Assembly (NCBI RefSeq): GCF_003863355.1
Contig: NZ_QQWG01000004.1
Location: 186,001 to 250,000, forward strand
Direction of reading: 5' to 3'
Length of the DNA stretch: 64,000 nt
From: Ancylomarina euxina
Lineage (GTDB): Bacteria; Bacteroidota; Bacteroidia; Bacteroidales; Marinifilaceae
The notes beneath the pieces are model-generated. The model saw only the letters and a program-made list of their open reading frames with translations. It did no database searches and was not told the DNA's origin. The position numbers were made by a program, and so were the translations under genes. This document shows positions 17,391 through 28,213 of the stretch, in pieces (position 1 is the stretch's first letter; each line of letters starts with the position of its first letter).

Positions 17391-19370
17391 TTATCGTTCA
17401 TAACTATTAGCGGTTTTCATTTTACTATGATTCGTTTCACTAATAGGTATTGTAAATATAAAGTTACTGCCTTTCCCTAATTCGCTTTCTACCCATATTT
17501 TCCCTCCCTGTATTTCAACAAGTTCTTTACAGAGTATTAAGCCCAAACCTGAACCTATTTCATTCTCTGTTCCCATCGTCGTTCTATTTGTCTCAACCTT
17601 GAATAATTTATTTATCGTTTCTTCACTCATTCCAATACCATTATCAGAAATTGCAATTTCAACTCGACTTTGTTTTTTTTTTGATAAAACACTTATATTT
17701 CCTCCTGGTTTTGTGAATTTTATGGCATTCGAAATAAGATTTCGTAAAATTATTTTCAACATATCTCTATCGGCACAAACTTCAATATCACCTGATTGAT
17801 TATGAGCTAATAATATATTCTTGCCAATGGCGACTGTTTTGGAGAGTTCTATCGTTTCATTGATAATTGATGCTAAAATTATTTCTTGGGGCTTGAAGGT
17901 AATTCGTCCGGTTTGCGATTTTGCCCAATTCAACAGATTATCAAGTAAAATAAGCGTGCTTTTGGCTGATGAATTTATAATGCCTAAATACTCTTCACAT
18001 TCTGCAAGTTCAAAATCTTTTAAATTATCAATTAACAATCTCGAAAAGCCCAATATTCCATTAAATGGACTTCTTAAATCATGAGCAATAATTGAAAAAA
18101 GTTTGTCTTTTGTCGCATTGAGTTCTCTTAATTTGATTTCATTTTCTTTAATAATTTGTACGGCATGTTTTCGTTCAGTCACATCACGAACATTAAGAAC
18201 AATAGATTTAATTTCGGGATTATCTAATTGATTATTGCCATAGGCCTCCAAATAAACCCAGCTTCCATTTTTATGAAGATGTCGGTATTGCGTTCCACCA
18301 TTTGCCTTATTTTCAATCATATCAAGAAACCCTATTTTAGTTAATTCCTGATCTTCTGGATGAATCATCTTATCAATGACAGAGATACCAATTAGTTCTT
18401 CTTGTTTAAATCCCAGTATCTTCTCACATGATTCACTAGCAAAATGTTGTATTCCATTGGAATCCATTAACACAATCATATCAAACGAATTCTTAATGAG
18501 TTGTTTAAAACGTGCTTCACTTTCTTTGAGGGCTTTTACTGTCAACTTAGTCTCAGTGACGTCCCGAGTAATCCCCATTACATGGCCTACTGTCCCGTCT
18601 TTGTTATATTCAGGAACATAACGGGATTCGTAATAATGGTCACCTGTTGGTGTTGGGAAAGTGAAGCTAAACTCTATTTCCTGTCCGCTTTCAAAAACCT
18701 TGCGAATCTGCTTTTGGAAAAACAAAACAAGTTCTTCCGGCATTCCAAGATCTCGATGGTTTTTCCCGAGAAATGTTTGTTTGGGGATTCCTGTAGCTTT
18801 TTCAACAGCTGCATTCACATAGGTGTGTCGAAATAAACGATCAAACCTAAAAATAATATCTGGAGCGTTTTCTGCCAAGGTTCTAAATTCCTGCTCACTA
18901 ATCCTTAGAGCCTCATCTGACTGTTTTCGCTTCGTGATATTATCAAAAATCACAAGAAACTGATTTTTTTGAGAACTATAAACCGAAATGGAAAACCATA
19001 TCCCCAAGGCTTCGACAAAAGTTTCTATCCTCTCAGATATTCCTGTTTGCAAAACCCTGCTATATAAATGAAACAGTTCTGGGTTTTCCATTCTATGATT
19101 AGGAATGACTTCAGATACACGTTCACCAACAATATTTTTCAAACCCGTTAATTTTTCAAAAACCTGATTTACTTCAAGATAAATAAAATCAATGGGTTTA
19201 TTATTCTCATAAATCATTTGGCAATGCGCAAATCCTTCTGACATATTATCAATGAGAGAATGATAGATATCGTCATTTTTAATAGAAGAATTGAGCTGAC
19301 AATTTTCCTTATATTGTTTAAGTTCTGCAATCTGAATTTCCAATTCTTGATAAGTAGGTTTAGAATCCAT
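17391..19370 (-). CDS. Cytosolic multi-PAS sensor histidine kinase
   Basis: The 659-residue protein has no TM segment. It has three PAS domains (about 35-150, 160-278 and 285-405) each ending in D-I/V-T-x-R/T-K. A HisKA domain follows with the phospho-His in A-H-D-L-R-S-P-F near residue 430. An HATPase domain (about 535-645) has [16 protein letters not shown] and G-S-G-L-G-L. It should therefore autophosphorylate in response to an intracellular or membrane-permeant signal read by the PAS domains. No response regulator is encoded nearby, so the partner is unknown. The domain call is firm. Confidence 0.92.
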   Translation of the reverse strand: MDSKPTYQELEIQIAELKQYKENCQLNSSIKNDDIYHSLIDNMSEGFAHCQMIYENNKPIDFIYLEVNQVFEKLTGLKNIVGERVSEVIPNHRMENPELFHLYSRVLQTGISERIETFVEALGIWFSISVYSSQKNQFLVIFDNITKRKQSDEALRISEQEFRTLAENAPDIIFRFDRLFRHTYVNAAVEKATGIPKQTFLGKNHRDLGMPEELVLFFQKQIRKVFESGQEIEFSFTFPTPTGDHYYESRYVPEYNKDGTVGHVMGITRDVTETKLTVKALKESEARFKQLIKNSFDMIVLMDSNGIQHFASESCEKILGFKQEELIGISVIDKMIHPEDQELTKIGFLDMIENKANGGTQYRHLHKNGSWVYLEAYGNNQLDNPEIKSIVLNVRDVTERKHAVQIIKENEIKLRELNATKDKLFSIIAHDLRSPFNGILGFSRLLIDNLKDFELAECEEYLGIINSSAKSTLILLDNLLNWAKSQTGRITFKPQEIILASIINETIELSKTVAIGKNILLAHNQSGDIEVCADRDMLKIILRNLISNAIKFTKPGGNISVLSKKKQSRVEIAISDNGIGMSEETINKLFKVETNRTTMGTENEIGSGLGLILCKELVEIQGGKIWVESELGKGSNFIFTIPISETNHSKMKTANSYER

Positions 19371-19816
19371 TTTTGTTTTTTTATTAATTTCTTATAAGGA
19401 GAGTAAAAATTATATAAGAGCTATATCTTATTTATTCTAATGGCTGTATATGTCTATATATTATAAAACAAGCTCTCACGAAACAGCTAAATCATTGTTA
19501 TTTAACTGACAGATAAAATCATACATCCCTATTAAATTACGAAATATTCTATAGCCAACAATAAACTTGTCTATTCTAAAATCACGAACAAATCTAAAAT
19601 AGAACCTATCTACATAATTATGAATATCAAAATAACAGCCATTCACACTGTCATTAATCATGCATCACTTATTACAATTTGTTTTCATCATATTCAATCA
19701 GAGACAATCTATTTCAAAGTCTGACTTTAAGCCTTATATTTTAATTTACTCTCCGCTTTATCGCCTTTCTCCATCTAAAATATTAATTTTACTGATTATC
19801 ATTTTTCGACATCAGG
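19371..19816. other. Intergenic region between divergent kinase and helicase genes
   Basis: A minus-strand frame 19476-19661 (61 codons) is open but has no family I can name. Part of it (19559-19628) is similar at the DNA level to 9368-9440, where the frame is not conserved. A repeat or decayed element is therefore more likely than a gene. Confidence 0.35.
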
Positions 19817-22282
19817 ATGGAAGACAACAAAGAGCTGAGACTAGCTTACGATTATATAGAAAACACCAACACCAACATATTTCTGACGGGGAAAGCCGGT
19901 ACAGGTAAAACCACTTTTTTGCACCGCCTGCGTCAGGAGTCACTCAAACGAATGATTGTGGTTGCCCCTACGGGTGTGGCTGCGATTAATGCGGGCGGTG
20001 TAACGGTTCACTCTTTCTTTCAGTTGGGCTTTAGTCCCATTCTTCCCGAAGAAGAATATAAAAATAAGGATCAGGCATCTCCTGAGAATCGTTTTAATAA
20101 AACCAAAATCGATATCATTAAATCTTTGGACTTATTGGTGATCGATGAAATCTCTATGGTTCGCGCCGACTTATTGGATGGGATTGATGCCGTTCTGCGT
20201 CGTTATCGCAAATCGAAATTGCCTTTTGGTGGTGTTCAGTTATTGATGATTGGTGATTTACAGCAATTGCCTCCTGTGGTGAAACAGGAAGAGTGGTCCA
20301 TATTGAAACGTTTTTATGCAACTGAGTTTTTCTTTAGTTCGAGAGCCTTACAAAAGTCGCCGCACATTTGCATTGAGCTGAAACACATTTACCGTCAGAA
20401 GGACGAAGACTTTATTCGAATTCTAAATGAGATTCGTAATAACCAGCTTTCTGATCAATCGCGCCGTCGATTAAATGCCAATTACAAACCCGATTTCGAT
20501 CCGGATGATAAAGAAGCTTACATCACTCTAAGTACTCACAACCGTAAGGCTGAAGATATCAATGAGATTAAGCTGGAAAAACTAGAGACAGACAAAATGA
20601 GTTTTAAGGCTAGTATAGATGGTCAATTTCCCGAATACGCCTTTCCTACTCTCGAAAAGCTTGAGCTAAAAAAAGGTGCTCAGGTGATGTTCGTAAAAAA
20701 TGATTCTCAATCGGCCAAGCGTTTCTATAATGGAAAAATTGGAACGATCACCTTTATGAATAAGGATAGTATCAGTGTAAAATGCGAGGGAGACGAAGAT
20801 GTGATTGAGGTTGAAATGGAAACCTGGCAGAATATTAAATTCTCCATTAATGAAAAAACCAAGGAGATTGAAGAGGAGGTCATTGGCAATTTCAAACAAT
20901 TCCCACTCAAATTGGCCTGGGCCATCACCATTCACAAATCTCAGGGCTTAACCTTCGAAAAGGCAATTATCGATGCCGCTTCGGCTTTTGCACACGGGCA
21001 GGTTTATGTGGCACTATCGCGTTGTAAATCGCTTGAAGGTATGGTGTTGAAAACACGCATCAATCCTCAAGGCATTATTTGCGATAGCTCTGTTGCCAGT
21101 TTTAATAAAGCTATGCAAGAGAATCCGCCAAAACAAGAGGATCTCTACAAAGCCAAGCGCGACTATCAGCTTTCATTATTGAAAGAGCTTTTCGATATGG
21201 ATTTGATTTACCATTACGCTTACCGGCTGAACAAAGTCTTCGAAGCCTACCCCACAACAGCTCAAGGCGATTGTAAGGAGAAGTTAAAGGCTGTTATTGA
21301 TCATCTAAAACCAGAATTGGTAAAGGTTGGTCAACAATTTTCCAATCAGTTGTTTCATATGTTTGGTAACTCTCCTAGTTTAGAGAATGACAAACTTTTT
21401 CAGGAACGCCTACATAAAGCTTGTCAGTACTTTATTCCTAAGTTGGAGCTTTATCTGTTAGAACCAGTCCATCAGAGCTATTTCGATACCGATAATCAAG
21501 CTCTGGAGAAAACCGTTAAGGATCTGCGCATTCGCATTGTTGAGCTAACTCAGGTGAAATTAGCTTGTATGCTTCATTGCAATCATGGTTTTGTACTTAA
21601 GGATTTCCTTGAGCTCAAAGCGAAGGAGCATCTCAAGACGATTAACTTCAAACGTATGCCAAAGCAAGAAGATTTTGCTGCTATTGTCGACTATCCGGAT
21701 CTGTTTAAGCAACTTAAAGATTGGCGATATGCCAAAGCAGATGAATTAAACACAAGCGTAGCCTCAATTATCAGCCTTAAGGTGATTGTTCAAGTATGCA
21801 ACAGTTTGCCACAAAACAAAATGGCCTTGAAAAACATAAAAGGCATGGGAGCCAAAAAGATTGATGAATTTGGTCTGGAACTTCTGAAATTGGTTGATGC
21901 TTTTAAAAAGGATAATAAACTATCACAGGTTCCCGATATCTTTTCATCAGTTGAAAGCCAGGAACCCAAAAAAATCAGCAGCAAAGAAAGAAGTTTTTTA
22001 ATGTATAAGGAAGGCAAAAGCATTCCTGTTATCGCAGCTATGCGTGATCTGACTCGTTCTACCGTTGAAGAGCACCTAACCTATTATGTGAGTATTAATG
22101 CCCTTCCCATCGGGGATTTTGTTGATGATGAGAAAGTCGAAAATATCATGGCTTATTTTGATACACACGCCATAGATGCCCTTAACGATGCAAAAAAGGA
22201 TCTGGGCAAAGATATTAGCATGAGCGATCTTCGCTTTGTTTTAGCTTACTGGGAGAATGTAAAAGATAAAAAGACAAACTAA
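19817..22282 (+). CDS. PIF1/RecD-like SF1 helicase with C-terminal HRDC-like and HTH regions
   Basis: The 821-residue protein has a Walker A motif T-G-K-A-G-T-G-K-T-T (about 24-33), Walker B D-E-I-S-M-V, motif III G-D-L-Q-Q-L-P-P-V and a late A-I-T-I-H-K-S-Q-G-L-T-F motif with V-A-L-S-R-C, all typical of PIF1-family 5'-3' DNA helicases. The C-terminal third contains an HRDC-like helical part (about 620-700, with L-K-N-I-K-G-M-G-A-K-K-I) and an HTH-like tail. This long architecture is standard in Bacteroidota. The likely role is unwinding of structured DNA or R-loops. The gene is monocistronic and convergent with the POT transporter. Confidence 0.9.
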   Translation: MEDNKELRLAYDYIENTNTNIFLTGKAGTGKTTFLHRLRQESLKRMIVVAPTGVAAINAGGVTVHSFFQLGFSPILPEEEYKNKDQASPENRFNKTKIDIIKSLDLLVIDEISMVRADLLDGIDAVLRRYRKSKLPFGGVQLLMIGDLQQLPPVVKQEEWSILKRFYATEFFFSSRALQKSPHICIELKHIYRQKDEDFIRILNEIRNNQLSDQSRRRLNANYKPDFDPDDKEAYITLSTHNRKAEDINEIKLEKLETDKMSFKASIDGQFPEYAFPTLEKLELKKGAQVMFVKNDSQSAKRFYNGKIGTITFMNKDSISVKCEGDEDVIEVEMETWQNIKFSINEKTKEIEEEVIGNFKQFPLKLAWAITIHKSQGLTFEKAIIDAASAFAHGQVYVALSRCKSLEGMVLKTRINPQGIICDSSVASFNKAMQENPPKQEDLYKAKRDYQLSLLKELFDMDLIYHYAYRLNKVFEAYPTTAQGDCKEKLKAVIDHLKPELVKVGQQFSNQLFHMFGNSPSLENDKLFQERLHKACQYFIPKLELYLLEPVHQSYFDTDNQALEKTVKDLRIRIVELTQVKLACMLHCNHGFVLKDFLELKAKEHLKTINFKRMPKQEDFAAIVDYPDLFKQLKDWRYAKADELNTSVASIISLKVIVQVCNSLPQNKMALKNIKGMGAKKIDEFGLELLKLVDAFKKDNKLSQVPDIFSSVESQEPKKISSKERSFLMYKEGKSIPVIAAMRDLTRSTVEEHLTYYVSINALPIGDFVDDEKVENIMAYFDTHAIDALNDAKKDLGKDISMSDLRFVLAYWENVKDKKTN

Positions 22283-22297
22283 ATGCTAGCAAAAAAA

Positions 22298-22321
22298 AAC
22301 CACCTCAAAACTGAGGTGGTT
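22298..22321 (-). terminator. Terminator of the POT transporter gene
   Basis: The stem AACCACCTCA/TGAGGTGGTT is followed on the minus strand by a long T-run. It lies 40 bp after the transporter stop and in the convergent gap. Confidence 0.85.
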
Positions 22322-22360
22322 CAATTAAATCGACTCAAGCTAGCCAATCTGTATACTGTA

Positions 22361-23767
22361 TCAGGCTTCTAAAAGCTCTTTCTGCTTATCTAACTTACGA
22401 GTCACTCGACCATAAATAATCAAAGCTATTGCCGATACACCTGCAATGGCTACAAAATAATACCAAATGTAATGTGCATGCGCTGATGCAACTTCCCAGT
22501 CTGCATGATTTTCAAATAAATGTGGATCAGGACAATATTTTGACAATAAGAATCCAGATAAACCAAATCCTAAAATAGATGAGATGAATGAATGTAAATG
22601 ACTAAAGCCTAAATACATTCCTTCCTCTCCCTTAGGAGCTTGCAATGAAAAGTATTCTAAGAATCGTGGTGAAATAAATGACTCAGCAAACCCCTGGAAT
22701 ACAATACCTATAATCATCATGAAAGCAACCGGATGCAGACTAAAAAAACCTAAATCTATCGATTCCACATCTAAAAGATTTCCTGCTGCCATACACAAAG
22801 CTGAAACGGGCATTATAAACATACCGACAGTCATTGAAAATAGAGCTGTTTTCTTTCGCATAAGCTGAGTGATAAGGCCAACAAAAAGGAAAACAATCAA
22901 TGGATTCACATTAGCATACCAAGAAGGTGATGCGCCTTCACCTGCCATACGCAAGACATACTTGGGCATGGTTGCATACAATTGGTGCTGAACCATCCAG
23001 AATCCTGTAACAATCAAAATCAAAGCCACCAAACGCCCATTAGCTAGTACCTTTAACAATGCATCCCAAATTTCCGACATACTCTTGCCTTCTCCTTCGT
23101 GACGAGTGGTCTTAAAAAAGAAATAAACGGCGATCAGGCCCAGTAGAGTTGCACCAGCCGAGAAATAATTCAAGGTGATTAATCCTTCATTTCCCATTGC
23201 CTCACGCAATGGCTTTACAATAGTTTTCCCAGAAAAGGCACCAATATTGACCATGGTGTAAAAAATAGAAAAACCTCTAGCACGATTGGCCTCAGTCGTT
23301 TCCTTAGCAACAGTACCTGTAATTACTGATTTAATGAATGATCCACCAATCATGATCAGGATAATAATTGGGATTATAAACCATTTATGAGAACTGCTCT
23401 CTAATCCTGTAAATGTTGTAATCTTGGTGTATTCTACCAAACCTGCGGATTCGAGCAGTGTTGGAAAAATAGCTAAACCAGCGTAACCAATAGATAAAAG
23501 GGCAAATGCTAATAGTAAGGCATTCTTAAAACCCATTTTATCGGCTAATGCTCCACTAAAAGTTGGCAATAAATACAAACCTCCAGAGAATAAACCTGAA
23601 ATCATGGCCGCTTCCACATCCGTAAATCCTAATATTCGGGATAAGTAAATTGTAATCACAATAAAAACCCCGTAATAAGCTGCTCTCTCCAACAATTCCA
23701 CCGAATTGGCTACCCAAAAGGCTTTAGAAAAGCGTTCCTTTATCGTACTCTCTTTTTCAACACTCAT
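22361..23767 (-). CDS. POT/PTR2-family (MFS) peptide transporter-like protein
   Basis: The 468-residue protein has about 12 TM segments. TM1 carries E-L-L-E-R-A-A-Y-Y-G, the ExxERxxYY signature of proton-dependent oligopeptide transporters. The MFS loop motif G-A-L-A-D-K-M-G-F follows TM2. Expected function is proton-coupled uptake of di- or tripeptides across the inner membrane; some relatives move other solutes. It stands alone with its own terminator. The family call is good and the substrate is inferred. Confidence 0.82.
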   Translation of the reverse strand: MSVEKESTIKERFSKAFWVANSVELLERAAYYGVFIVITIYLSRILGFTDVEAAMISGLFSGGLYLLPTFSGALADKMGFKNALLLAFALLSIGYAGLAIFPTLLESAGLVEYTKITTFTGLESSSHKWFIIPIIILIMIGGSFIKSVITGTVAKETTEANRARGFSIFYTMVNIGAFSGKTIVKPLREAMGNEGLITLNYFSAGATLLGLIAVYFFFKTTRHEGEGKSMSEIWDALLKVLANGRLVALILIVTGFWMVQHQLYATMPKYVLRMAGEGASPSWYANVNPLIVFLFVGLITQLMRKKTALFSMTVGMFIMPVSALCMAAGNLLDVESIDLGFFSLHPVAFMMIIGIVFQGFAESFISPRFLEYFSLQAPKGEEGMYLGFSHLHSFISSILGFGLSGFLLSKYCPDPHLFENHADWEVASAHAHYIWYYFVAIAGVSAIALIIYGRVTRKLDKQKELLEA

Positions 23768-24033
23768 TTTAATTCTCAGTTAAATTTTATTTAAGGTATA
23801 GTTGTCCAACTTTACAGGCGGTAAAAATAGAATTTCTTATAAAAATCACGAGTAGGGAAAACCCGACTTTAATGTTTATCAAAAATTAGGCCGTAAAACC
23901 CGGCAAGCCCTCTGTTTTGTATGATTACAATAAAAAAATAATTTTTATTTGATGAAAGTAGTATTTTAAAATCGTAATTGTCAAGCCCTTGCTTATTTTA
24001 ACAAAAAAATATTCATCCAGAGCCCTTATTATA

Positions 24034-24065
24034 TTTGCGAAACGAACATTTTTGACTTACATTTG
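24034..24065 (+). promoter_or_regulatory. Bacteroidota sigma-ABfr promoter of tRNA-Ser
   Basis: The -33 box TTTG (24034-24037), a 20-bp spacer and the -7 box TACATTTG (24058-24065) match TTTG-N19-21-TAnnTTTG exactly, 33 bp before the tRNA. Confidence 0.8.
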
Positions 24066-24098
24066 CACCCGTTATCAGAACAGATAATAACACATATT

Positions 24099-24183
24099 GG
24101 AGAGATGGCAGAGTGGTCGAATGCGGTAGTCTTGAAAACTATTGTGCGGCAACGTACCGGGGGTTCGAATCCCTCTCTCTCCG
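24099..24183 (+). tRNA. tRNA-Ser (anticodon TGA)
   Basis: The 85-nt cloverleaf has acceptor arms GGAGAGA/TCTCTCC with discriminator G, D-arm GCAGAGTGGTCGAATGC, anticodon loop CTTGAAA (TGA at 24133-24135), a long class-II variable arm and T-arm GGGGGTTCGAATCCC (loop TTCGAAT). Part of its 3' end is repeated at 56102-56114 and 56230-56242. Confidence 0.95.
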
Positions 24184-24188
24184 CAATT

Positions 24189-24228
24189 TAAAACGCAAGC
24201 CTTTATCCATTAGGGGTTTGCGTTTTTT
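24189..24228 (+). terminator. tRNA-Ser terminator
   Basis: The stem AAAACGCAAGCC…GGGTTTGCGTTTT ends in a T-run, immediately after the tRNA. Confidence 0.8.
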
Positions 24229-24407
24229 CATATCAACTATTTATCAACCGCGATGAATATGCAAGTTTTATGAGTACTCGTTAGAACTAATCAAAATGAA
24301 TACTCTTTACTATAATTCATTAAAATGAAAGAAAAGTCAAAATACAGTTAGCCTTACAGTTAACGTCTCCTTTTCTTTCTTTAAACTAATAAACTATCTT
24401 GTTTCAA

Positions 24408-26594
24408 TTAGTTTTTAACGGCAATTTGAAGCACTTTTTTAATCTCGCGAGAAGAAGTTCCCAGCATCAATTTGAATTGGCCTGATTCCAGATTCCAATT
24501 CATTTTTGAATCATCGAAAAAGGCCAGTTCATCCACGGGAATTTCCATGATAACACTTTTCGTTTCACCAGGATTTAGGTTGACCTTATTAAAGGCTTTC
24601 AATTCCTTAAGCGGTCTTAAAACCGATGCTTCAACATCGTTGACATACATCTGAATGACTTCAGATCCTTTTGATTTACCCGTATTTTTAATCTCACATG
24701 AGACTTTAATCACCTCTCCTTTTTTATAGGTAGACTTATCTGTTTTCGCACTTAACAGCTTAAATGTGGAGTAGGATAAACCGTATCCAAATTCGAATAA
24801 GGGTTTAATCTTCTTCGTATCGTGCCAGCGGTAACCGACCAATATGTCTTCTTTGTATTCCTGATTGATGCCATCGCCAGGATAAGAGATCTCTCCAAAT
24901 GAATGAGCTGCGTTGTCTTCCAGCTTAACAGGAAACGAAAAAGGCAGTTTCCCTGATGGATTCACATCTCCCGAGATTACATCTGCGATAGCATGTCCGG
25001 CCTCACTTCCCAAATACCAGGCTTGAACAAGTGCTTTCACCTTCGAAATCCAAGGCATTTCAACAGCATTACCACTTAGCATGATAAAAGCGGTGTTTTT
25101 ATTCACCTTCAATATTTCATTCAACAAATCATCTTGACCAAAAGGCAAAGCGAACTGAGTACGATCATCGCCTTCACAATCCTGATGATGACTTTTATTC
25201 AAACCGCCTACGAAAAGAACGATGTCTGCTTCAGCAGCGACTTCGATTGCCGCACGCTTTAATGAATCTGCATTTAGATTGGTTGGTAACACCCAACCAT
25301 AAACTGATGGGCCTGATGCATAACCCATTGCATGTATAATTCGAGCATTTTTAAAGCGTTTCTGAATACCTTCTAAAGGTGATATTTCATGCTTGGTTTT
25401 GAGTTCCGAAGAACCACCACCAATTGTCATGCTACGGGTCGCATTCTCTCCAATTACAGCGATGGTTTGTTTTATTGCAGGATCTATCGGGAAGAACCCC
25501 TTATCATTCTTCAACAAAACAATCCCTTCTGTAGCCACTTCGCGAGCCACTTCAAAATGTTGCTGATTGGTCATTTTACCGAAAGTTCGAGTTGGATCCA
25601 TATTGGTTCGAAACATCAGGCGAAGAATACGTCTGACCTTATCATCAACAACAAACTCATCTATTTCGCCACTTTTTAACAGTTCCAGAAATGGGTTCGC
25701 TAAATAGTAATTATCGTAAGCATTTTTCGATGAAGAGGTGAGTCCATCCGTTCCTGTTCCCATTTCCATATCCAAGCCATATAGTGCTGCTTCTTTGGTA
25801 TCGTGTGTGGCTCCCCAATCGGTAACCAATACGCCATCGAAAGCCCAATCGCCCTTAAGAATCTTGTTCACCATCAATTCATTGTGGCAACAAAACTGGC
25901 CTCTTATTTTATTGTAAGCACCCATAATTGCCCAAACTTCTCCTTCGAGAACCGCAGCCTTAAATGCAGGCAGGTAAATTTCATATAAGGCTCTGTCGCT
26001 CAATTCCACATTAATATGATTACGCCAGTGTTCTTGATTGTTCAGGGCATAGTGCTTCACACAAGCTGCCACACCATTTTCCTGCACGCCTTTGATATAG
26101 GGCACAACCAGCTTGGATGCCAAATAGGGATCCTCCCCCATGTACTCAAAATTACGACCATTAAGAGGTGTGCGATAAATATTAACACCAGGGCCTAAAA
26201 GAATATCTTTCTTGCGATATCGGGCCTCTTCACCAATAGCCTTACCATACTTAAACGACAAGTTTGGATTGAAAGTAGCCGCCAAACAAGTTAAGGCAGG
26301 AAAAGCGGTACAGGAATCATTGGTCCAGCCTGCATGGTCCCAAGTATCCCAGGCAATCTCGGCACGCACACCATGAGGTCCATCCGACATCCATATCTCA
26401 GGAATTCCCAAACGAGGCACACCAGGCGTACTAAACTTCGATTGTGCATGACACATGGCCACTTTCTCTTCCAGAGTCAATTGTTCAATTAATACGTCAA
26501 TCTTCTTTTCAATCGTTTTGGTATTCACTTGCCCAAACAGTTGCATGCCAGCAAACAGAACCAATAACAGAGTCGTAAGGAATAGTCTTTTCAT
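24408..26594 (-). CDS. GH3 family beta-glucosidase
   Basis: The start is taken at the ATG 26594, whose product has a clean Sec signal (…LLVLFAGMQLFGQ); a longer frame to 26657 adds an unlikely leader. The 728-residue enzyme has the GH3 N-terminal barrel with the nucleophile Asp in L-V-T-D-W-G-A near residue 260, the GH3 C-terminal domain (I-A-V-I-G-E-N-A and G-G-L-N-K-S-H), and an FN3-like tail. It should release glucose from the non-reducing ends of beta-gluco-oligosaccharides in the periplasm. It is the last gene of the laminarin locus, separated from the rest by a hairpin (26727-26758), and may have its own promoter. Confidence 0.92.
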   Translation of the reverse strand: MKRLFLTTLLLVLFAGMQLFGQVNTKTIEKKIDVLIEQLTLEEKVAMCHAQSKFSTPGVPRLGIPEIWMSDGPHGVRAEIAWDTWDHAGWTNDSCTAFPALTCLAATFNPNLSFKYGKAIGEEARYRKKDILLGPGVNIYRTPLNGRNFEYMGEDPYLASKLVVPYIKGVQENGVAACVKHYALNNQEHWRNHINVELSDRALYEIYLPAFKAAVLEGEVWAIMGAYNKIRGQFCCHNELMVNKILKGDWAFDGVLVTDWGATHDTKEAALYGLDMEMGTGTDGLTSSSKNAYDNYYLANPFLELLKSGEIDEFVVDDKVRRILRLMFRTNMDPTRTFGKMTNQQHFEVAREVATEGIVLLKNDKGFFPIDPAIKQTIAVIGENATRSMTIGGGSSELKTKHEISPLEGIQKRFKNARIIHAMGYASGPSVYGWVLPTNLNADSLKRAAIEVAAEADIVLFVGGLNKSHHQDCEGDDRTQFALPFGQDDLLNEILKVNKNTAFIMLSGNAVEMPWISKVKALVQAWYLGSEAGHAIADVISGDVNPSGKLPFSFPVKLEDNAAHSFGEISYPGDGINQEYKEDILVGYRWHDTKKIKPLFEFGYGLSYSTFKLLSAKTDKSTYKKGEVIKVSCEIKNTGKSKGSEVIQMYVNDVEASVLRPLKELKAFNKVNLNPGETKSVIMEIPVDELAFFDDSKMNWNLESGQFKLMLGTSSREIKKVLQIAVKN

Positions 26595-26726
26595 TGTGAT
26601 TTGATAAGTACTTACTAATTTGTATAACTTATATATTAGTCGTAAAAAATAGCGCATATAGCATGAGGGATACTACAGAGGCGCTACCAACTAACATCTT
26701 ACATAACAAGCGTTTAAACTATTTTG

Positions 26727-26758
26727 GATTGAAAATCAAGTTTCCTTGATTCTCAATC
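26727..26758 (-). terminator. Intercistronic stem-loop before GH3
   Basis: The arms GATTGAAAATCAAG and CTTGATTCTCAATC pair at 13 of 14 positions with a 4-nt loop. No T-run follows, so it is either a weak terminator or an mRNA-stability element. Confidence 0.5.
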
Positions 26759-26835
26759 TGTGTTTAAAATGCTTCATAAACCAATTTTAACACCCCAAAT
26801 TTTCCTACCTGATATATTATGGGCTAATCAAATGA

Positions 26836-28191
26836 TTATGCTTCCGATAATCGTCTCTTATCCAAATCCGATTTCATCACGACACAAGTGTCATGATCGA
26901 TGGTGTAGAAATATAAGAGGATGGCACATGACATATACAGGATTCCCGGAATGACTGAAATCATAAGTTTTATTCCTGTAATGGCAGTTTCGGTTTGTTC
27001 TACATTCGGTGTAAATTGGAAGATAGCAAGCATCCATCCTGCCAAGGCTCCACCAATACCCCAACCCGCTTTTTGAGCAAAAGTAGCCGCAGAAAACACC
27101 AAACCGGTTGATCTTCTTCCTGTTTTCCACTCCGAGTAATCGGCTGTATCGGCAAGCATGGTCCACAGTAAAGGCACTGCAGGAGCATAAGCCATCTTTG
27201 CCAGAATATTGAGAATATAGATCATTGTAATATTGTTGGCACCAGGAAGATATAGGCAGATGAAGAAAAAGCCCGACAGTAATGAACTAGCCAAAAAAAC
27301 ATTACGCTTGCCGAACCGTTTAGCCAAAGGTTTTGAGAAAGGTATGGCTACGATTAGAGCAACAGTTCCTATCACATTAAACAATTGAACATTTTCTTCA
27401 TTTCCTATATAGTATTTAAAGTAGTAAGCAATGGATAAATTCTGCATTGCAAACATGATAAAAGAGATAATTCCTACAAAAAACAAAATGACCCAGGGTT
27501 TGTTTTTAAATAGATTCTTAAAATCTTCCTTTAAGTTTTCTTTCTGTTCTTTAGGAGGTTGAACTCTCTCTTTAGTGGTTTTAAAGGTGATCATGAAAAG
27601 TGCAAAACTGATAATAGAAAACAAAATCAAGGTATACTGATAACCTTTTGCATTATCACCCTGACCAAAATACAAGGCTAAAGAAAGAGCTGTTCCTGAC
27701 ACGATAAACTGACCAATAAAAGCAAAGATAAATCGGTAGGAATTAAGGCCTGCTCTCTCGTATGAATCAGAAGTCATTACAGCTCCTAATGATGAATAAG
27801 GAAGATTTATAGCCGTAAATACTGTCATTAATAACATATAGGTAACGCCTGCATAAATCACTTTACCCGTAGGGCCTAGATCGGGAGTGGTAAACGTTAA
27901 GACTGCCAATACACTGTAGGGCAAAGCCATCCAAAGTATATAGGGTCTGAATTTTCCCCATCGGGTGTTTGTTCTATCAGCAATAATCCCCATTAAGGGA
28001 TCGCTAAGCATGTCCCAAAAACGAGCAATCAGCATGATGGTACCAGCTGCTGCTGCAGAAATCCCAAAGGTATCGGTATAGAAAATTAGAATCCAGAAAC
28101 CGACCATATCCCATACAAAATGGGAGGCGGTATCTCCTAAACTATAACCGACTTTTTCTTTCAAAGATAATTTTGACTCTATTTCACTCAT
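26836..28191 (-). CDS. GPH-family MFS glycoside/cation symporter (second copy)
   Basis: It starts at ATG 28191 (the longer frame opens with TTG). The 451-residue, 12-TM protein begins V-G-Y-S-L-G-D-T-A-S-H-F and has the R-F-W-D-M-L-S-D-P-L-M-G-I-I-A-D-R-T motif of the glycoside-pentoside-hexuronide:cation symporter family. Within this laminarin locus it should carry glucose or short beta-glucans over the inner membrane. It starts 22 bp after the mutarotase-like gene, which marks one transcript. It is a paralogue of the GPH gene at 31871-33367. Confidence 0.88.
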   Translation of the reverse strand: MSEIESKLSLKEKVGYSLGDTASHFVWDMVGFWILIFYTDTFGISAAAAGTIMLIARFWDMLSDPLMGIIADRTNTRWGKFRPYILWMALPYSVLAVLTFTTPDLGPTGKVIYAGVTYMLLMTVFTAINLPYSSLGAVMTSDSYERAGLNSYRFIFAFIGQFIVSGTALSLALYFGQGDNAKGYQYTLILFSIISFALFMITFKTTKERVQPPKEQKENLKEDFKNLFKNKPWVILFFVGIISFIMFAMQNLSIAYYFKYYIGNEENVQLFNVIGTVALIVAIPFSKPLAKRFGKRNVFLASSLLSGFFFICLYLPGANNITMIYILNILAKMAYAPAVPLLWTMLADTADYSEWKTGRRSTGLVFSAATFAQKAGWGIGGALAGWMLAIFQFTPNVEQTETAITGIKLMISVIPGILYMSCAILLYFYTIDHDTCVVMKSDLDKRRLSEA

Positions 28192-28213
28192 CTCTATATG
28201 ATTCAAATACTTT

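Noticed and set aside
19476-19661. 61-codon minus-strand ORF
   Set aside because: No family recognised, and the partly matching region at 9368-9440 does not keep the frame.
26595-26657. Longer GH3 N-terminus
   Set aside because: A good Sec signal starts at 26594; the 21-residue extension would bury it.
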